Both the position numbers and the translations under genes were made by a program. A stretch of DNA of 64,000 bases from Melieria omissa (taxonomy: Eukaryota; Arthropoda; Insecta; Diptera; Ulidiidae): NCBI GenBank assembly GCA_963971225.1, contig OZ020268.1:33877848-33941847 (forward strand). Reading direction: 5' to 3'. Under the pieces are notes generated by a model, which ran no database searches, was not told the origin of the DNA, and saw only the letters and a list, made by a program, of their open reading frames with translations. Below, piece by piece: positions 59,004 through 64,000 of the stretch. Within the stretch, counting starts at the first letter, position 1; each line of letters starts with the position of its first letter.

Positions 59004-62000
59004 AGTCATGGCTGGTAAATGATTAAATGATTCAAATTGCAAGAAGGTTAGTGTTTTTAGATGATTTTTTTTTATAATTTTGACACTTGAATACGGCCAA
59101 CAAGGAATGCGTATCAGAGGATACAAAGTCTCTTTTGAGTTAAGCAGACTTTAACTAAAACATGATCACATAATTCCCATCTTCATCAATCGAGGCGCAT
59201 GGCAACATCGTCAAAACCATTGAAAATAAACTAAAGAATTGCTAGCAGTTCATAAAAATTCAAATGTGGCCAATAAATTTATAGTTTTTATTGAGTGGCA
59301 AAACCGATCATTTCAAATTGTTAATTTCAGAAACTGAACAACGCTCTAAGATTTTGACTGGAAGATTTTGGACTTATTCCAAACGAACAGTAGATTATGA
59401 CAACTTTTAGAGAATTTTGTATACAAAAGTTTTGGAAAGATTTCAAATAAAAAAATTAAATTAAATATTTGAATGTGTGTAACAATTATTGAAATCATTT
59501 TGTTTTCTTATTGAAACACATAATTCAAGTAAAATGTTGTTTCTTGCTTCCAAAGAAAAATCAGAGAGAGAGATCAAAGCACAAGTTGTGTAATTAAAAT
59601 CTATTTATAAAACTAAATTTAAACCAAACAAGTGTTAACTGTTTACACAATTTTAATGCTTTAAACGAATTTCGCACATTGTAAAAAGTGTACAAAGTGA
59701 GCTGAAAATTTTTTACGAACTGTTTGTTGCTATAAAAGCAATTTTATTGTGATCTTTCTTGAATGCTATTGAACGTTGGCAAATCCAAAAAACGCAAAAC
59801 TCACCTGTAAACATTCATAGATATTTCAAAATACTATAATTAATTTGTAGTTTTAAACAAAGTTCCTAAAAAAAACAATAACAAAACCACGATACACACA
59901 CACACACAGACCGACTAGCTGATGCAATGCCAATAATTCGTACACAATACTGGCGCATTAAGCGGTCAAAATTTTCATTTGTGCTTTCCCGGGGATTATT
60001 GAAGTATTTATATAAAAATCAGACGATTTATAAATTGAGCGCCTTAAATTTTTTTTGCAAACAATCAGAATTTGGGCGCTCGAATGCCCGGACACACATC
60101 AGTTCAACTCGAAATTCACACTCGCCGCGAACTGACTGACTGACTGACTAGTTGATTGAAAGACTGACTGTGGCCATACAAAATATTTTTGTTTGCACTT
60201 TTTCAACATTGCGGCCGCCGTACCGAAACGAATGAATTGGTTTTTTCTTGTTTGTTTTGTTTTGCTTTTGTAATTTTGCCTCAAGTTAATGTTTTACAAA
60301 ATGCTACACGAACCGAATTCGAATTGAAACGTAGACAAACAAATCAGGCACAGGCGCATCAACGAGCGGCGCAGCTGAACTGTCGACAACAGCAGCGGCA
60401 ACAGCGTTGGGCCGCAGTAGTCGACATGAGCGCCACACGCACACAGGCACACGCACACACAAATACAGACACAGAGTCGCATAAAGACTCAATACCAGCG
60501 TTATCGAACATATATGTGTGTGTGTGTGTGTGTTTGTAAACCTCACAACAACACAGCACCGGCCGCCTCTAGGTGCAGACACTGCTACTAGGACAATAAC
60601 AACAACAACAATGCAACAAAGCGATTTGTTTAAACAAAACAAGCAACAGCGTCAAAACCGGTGGCCGGGACCCAAAAAACCAAAAAAAATTGAATGCAAC
60701 AACAACAAAAAATTGGTTCGAAAAATACGAGCGACTAGTCCGCATGCCGCAAAACTTGCCCACAATGCGCCACGGCGCGCCGCAGCTGCGGCATTAACTG
60801 TGCGCTGCCGCTGCGGCACGTTGCACGAATCGATGCGAATTCGTGCGCCGACATAAACAAAAGAAATAAGTAATAAAAATCGCATTTGCAGCCAGCGAAA
60901 CTTTCCCCTTATTTTCAATTAAAACGTATTTTCAGCCAGCCACAGCCAGTCAGCCAGAGAAGCAGTCAGGCAGTTAGGCGCTCGAGCGCCACACAGCTGT
61001 GAAAAATAAAATTAAACCAAAAACAAAACTATTATTTAACTTCTATCAAATTTTTTATTTTTTTTGGAATAATTTAAAAAATTTATTCAATTCAATTTTT
61101 GTGCGTTTTTTCTAGTTTCCTTTGCTACTTTTCCATTTTTTCTCTATTTTTCCTCAACTATTTTGCGGCTTATCGCATCCAACTGTGAGCGCAAAATTGC
61201 CGCATCGGCAGTGAAGTGTGGCAGCAACTTTTCGCTGTGCATTGTTCATGAGTTGTTGTTGGTGCGCTGCCGGCAGGGCACAGACATTCTGCGAGCCCAC
61301 AAGATGCGAAATTTATAATTCTTAAAGCACAACAATTGCAGTGAATTGTGCAAATTGCATTTTCATGTCGCCGTCTGTGCAGCTGACTGTGTGTGTGTCT
61401 GTGTGTTTGTTTCGCATTCTTCCGCTTGCGGCTGCCAAATCTTCGCACTGAGCATTCAATTCAGCCAGCAGCAACTAAGCGATTAATATTGCAACGCTTC
61501 TGAATGCCATTTACATCATTTTAGCCCAAATCGGACCTCATAAATATTCCGCACCCACTTGAAAAAATTGAATTTTTATGCAAAACACTTTTCTGCAATT
61601 TCACAACGTTCATAAAATTACGCACAACATTTTATTACTCACTCGAATCGTTCAAATCGACAGTATTTCATTGGAAAACATCCATCAGCCTGTAGCAGCT
61701 GATTTCTCGGCGATTATACGCCTTGACGCCTCGCATGTTTGTTTGTTTGTTTATTTGAAATCTTTGCACATCAAACAATAACAAACAACACGCCCACTGC
61801 TTGTTGATGTACACAGAGCGTTTTTGTTTACCTGCCGCCTGGCGTATTTTGGTAACGGACAAACGATTTCGTGGCACAAAGCATGAGCTGCTAAATGTAT
61901 AAAATAATGCAAATATTTTCATTGGAAAAAAACATTTTCAAATTCTTCTAATCTAAAAACAGAAACCAATCATTGCTGTTTGCTTGTACATTCGAATGTT

Positions 62001-62239
62001 AAATGCTGATGAGAAAAAATGTTTTTATTTCATGGTGAAATATTGCAACACAATCGATATAATGGCAATCGATATTATGGTAAAATGTTGTTCTTTCTTA
62101 GTGATATATTACTGCACAATCGGCATAATGGCTATTAAAACCACATTGGAGCGCTACAGTCAGTCAAAGTCTTAACACAATGTTCCCTACTGACATCTTT
62201 CTTCCTTGTTTCACTTTATTGCTAATCAAATATTTGGCC
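59004..62239. other. AT-rich, then GC-balanced repeat-biased block, no gene recognised
   Basis: 59,004-59,870 is AT-rich. 59,880-61,520 is GC-balanced with CA runs (59,895-59,909), an ACTG run (60,124-60,149), CAG-rich words (60,385-60,410), a TG run (60,514-60,532), GGCGCTCGAGCGCC (60,977-60,990) and CAGC-rich words (60,935-60,965). It resembles a gene 5' region. A frame at 60,518-60,856 (+) contains a basic stretch from an internal ATG at 60,611 but matches no family; I do not call it. Confidence 0.4.
60514..60532. repeat. TG microsatellite
   Basis: A TG run of about 19 bases. Confidence 0.9.
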
Positions 62240-62400
62240 ACAAAAAGCCATTACAGGTGTACAGCCTGTCGCAAAAACTTCGGTCCTTTCTCCTGTTGGT
62301 CACACCAAGCGAGGATATAGCGTCCTCAACTTGGGACTTCCACCGGAGACATGGTCTCTCTCTTCGTTATCGACCTCCACCTATCATGTTGAGCAACTTT
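62240..62400 (-). pseudogene. RTE/Jockey-like LINE C-terminal relic
   Basis: The minus-strand frame around 62,362-62,297 reads RRERPCLRWKSQVEDAI followed by SSLGVTN and RRKDRSF. This matches the conserved end of many RT proteins, (R)RGRPxLRWxDQVExDLxxLGxxNWRxxAxDR. An upstream stop breaks the frame (GGR-stop-RRERP), and Trp of NWR is replaced by Arg. Only about 50 residues are readable. The element is dead and its clade uncertain. Confidence 0.5.
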
Positions 62401-62599
62401 TTTGCCGGAGCTTCCTCAAACACCTTAAACTTACTTTATTCAACCACTTACAACAAAAATTTGTGCTTCATGGAATGAAACATTTGGAATCATAGGTTCA
62501 ATTAAAATAGAGTAGCCGACCTAGGGCCACGCCTAAACCAATCAGACTAGAAATATGAATTTGAATTTTATGCAAACAAAAAACAAATTTTTTGAAAAG

Positions 62600-62665
62600 C
62601 TCAATAACGCAAAAATAAGTGCACTGGCCTCCCATCCCAGGAATTGTAGGTGCGATTGTTGAACT
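62600..62665 (+). repeat. Possible decayed tRNA-like (SINE) head
   Basis: GTGCACTGGCCTCCCATCCC and GGTGCGATTGTTGA resemble the anticodon-loop to B-box part of a tRNA-derived SINE (B-box expectation GGTTCGATTCC). The A box is not convincing. Confidence 0.25.
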
Positions 62666-62720
62666 TATCCAAAAATTTCCAATTTTTTTCCTTCTAATTA
62701 TTTACCATCCCATCACCATT

Positions 62721-62723
62721 CTT

Positions 62724-62753
<30 letters not shown>
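62721..62753. repeat. (CTT)11 microsatellite
   Basis: Eleven uninterrupted CTT units, purine-pure on the other strand. Confidence 0.95.
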
Positions 62754-62754
<1 letters not shown>

Positions 62755-62759
62755 GCATG

Positions 62760-64000
62760 ACAGTCCTGGATGGATTACTGGTTTCGCACCTGATTCTATC
62801 CATTACTTTGTAGCGAGTTCCTATCCTTCTCACTCCAATTAGTTGTAATAACCTGCACTCATCAAATTCTCTGTTCCAGTAGCCATATAATCACAACAAC
62901 AACACAGTCTCAGTACAAAATGACGCAGCTCTCTGACGCATAATGTAAATTTAACCTGCCTATCAGTAACGAATACACAGAGTGACTCATCAAAGACGCC
63001 AACCATCTCAAGTCATTTTTCCTACCTTACAGCAGCTAATGAACAGAGTTCATTTATATGAATTTAATTAAACAAAAAGTTAAAAAAACTCTTATCATAC
63101 GGAAGCTTTTCTCCTAGGGGGACTGACAGCCCCATTACCTAGAAATGCTGGCGAAGCAATCGTTCACCCTTTAAGAATTTAAACTCATTAACGTAACCAA
63201 CACAAGTTGTGTGACGTGTAGATCCATTGTATAATTGTAACAGTAAAACGACAATTCTGTCCGACCTATAATTCCAAAGATATTCCATATTAAAAATTAG
63301 GGTTGTATGGAAGGTGCCACGCCCACCTGTCATATTTGCACTATATAGTCAAGACGAATATTACGTAAAAAATTCTGTTTTGAGTTTTAGAGTTGTTCAA
63401 AAGTAATGAGCCCAGAGCTAGACATCATCATAAATTTTATTATATCTTTTAGCTCGACATACTGAGATCAACAGTGTTCCAGTATATTTGATTCCTTCTA
63501 AAAATACGATATATTCAAAAACGCGTCACCTCCCTTTAAGTTTTCTCATTTCATAAAAATCTCATGAAAGTCCCATTTTTTCATATTTGGCTACTGAAGT
63601 TGGGAGCTAAATCGGGACGATATAGTGTACTTGTCCATTCAATAAATTTTTTATTCATTCAAATGTATGCTAATACATGGTTTTGTATGATGTCGTATCG
63701 AGAAGCAATTTTTGATCATGTATGTAAGTTTGTAATTTTCAATATCTGTATTTTCTTTAGTATTTTTTTATCAAAATTTGCTTCTGACTTTTATTTTTTT
63801 ATCGGGTTCAATAACTAGTTCTAGAACTAGGGTTCAACAATTAATAGGGGTACTGGTTAATTCATGCGGTTTTCTAACAGATGGCGTAACTTGATTTTGT
63901 GAACAGTGATTCACCTTTCCAAATATGTGTTGGAAAGCTATTGTCTTTCAGTTTCAGAATCAGTATGTGTCATTTAGCTGAAGCGTAAACAACAATACTT
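62760..64000. other. Intergenic sequence, no gene recognised
   Basis: No identifiable domain, RNA gene or shared repeat. An 84-codon frame at 63,564-63,818 (+) is Phe/Ile-rich in AT-rich DNA and is probably chance. Confidence 0.5.

Noticed and set aside
60518..60856. 112-codon frame with a basic C-terminal part
   Set aside because: It starts inside a TG microsatellite and several frames overlap on the other strand. It matches no family I know.
1..64000. CRISPR arrays, bacterial operons or integrated prokaryotic DNA
   Set aside because: No regular spacer-repeat structure, no long dense coding frames and no ribosome-binding sites; everything fits insect nuclear DNA.

Overview
The window is nuclear DNA from a higher dipteran fly, most plausibly a tephritid fruit fly. 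Reasons: AT-rich non-coding sequence with CA/TG, CAG and CAA microsatellites; mariner elements of the mauritiana and a second clade; and tRNA-derived SINEs carrying a core (CCGTTCGGATTCGG followed by AAACTGTAGGTC) that I remember from tephritid genomes but could not check. I found no convincing exon of a conserved host gene, rRNA or intact tRNA gene. The window reads as a large intergenic or intronic stretch in which GC-balanced, apparently single-copy blocks alternate with AT-rich blocks built from transposon relics.

Layout. 0-5 kb: a TTAA-type MITE, two copies of a family ending in CACAGTG (one with a 5-bp target duplication), a decayed mariner transposase and a small Tc1-like MITE. 5-8.4 kb: single-copy DNA, then a giant (TAAAA)(GAAAA)(TAAAA) array, a 190-220 bp tandem repeat and a G-quadruplex-type minisatellite. 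9.4-9.8 kb: a LINE tail. 13.7-16 kb: a SINE with a perfect 14-bp target duplication inserted in a Tc1-like relic, then another CACAGTG element. 18.9-23.3 kb: a second TTAA MITE, single-copy DNA with a possible core promoter, and a 1.76-kb TTAA element containing tandem subrepeats and a second pentanucleotide array. 24.5-33.4 kb: a third array, a 588-bp long-inverted-repeat element, a 242-bp TTAA MITE and a 453-bp CACCGTG element. 36.6 kb: a reverse-strand SINE. 40.8-42.8 kb: the fourth array, a 307-bp duplication and a fifth TTAA element. 46.1-48.6 kb: a CACCGTG element split by a mariner that keeps an intact DDD catalytic domain. 51-53 kb: an RNase H relic and a mauritiana-type mariner relic. 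55.5-59 kb: a tandem duplication split by a TTAA MITE, a LINE C-terminal tail and a SINE. 60-64 kb: GC-balanced DNA, an RTE-like LINE relic and a CTT microsatellite.

How the parts relate. The elements are mostly non-autonomous and fall into a few mobilisation systems recognisable by termini and target duplications: TA (mariner), TTAA (piggyBac-like), TAA/TTA (CACMGTGCRACA ends), 5-bp (CACAGTGAT ends) and LINE-driven SINEs whose 3' tail matches a LINE tail in the same window. The two terminally complete mariners are nearly the same size (946 and 942 bp) but have lost complementary halves of the transposase. The most intriguing unexplained signal is an 11-mer, GGCGTATGAGT, present six times exactly over 33 kb and on both strands, including in single-copy DNA.
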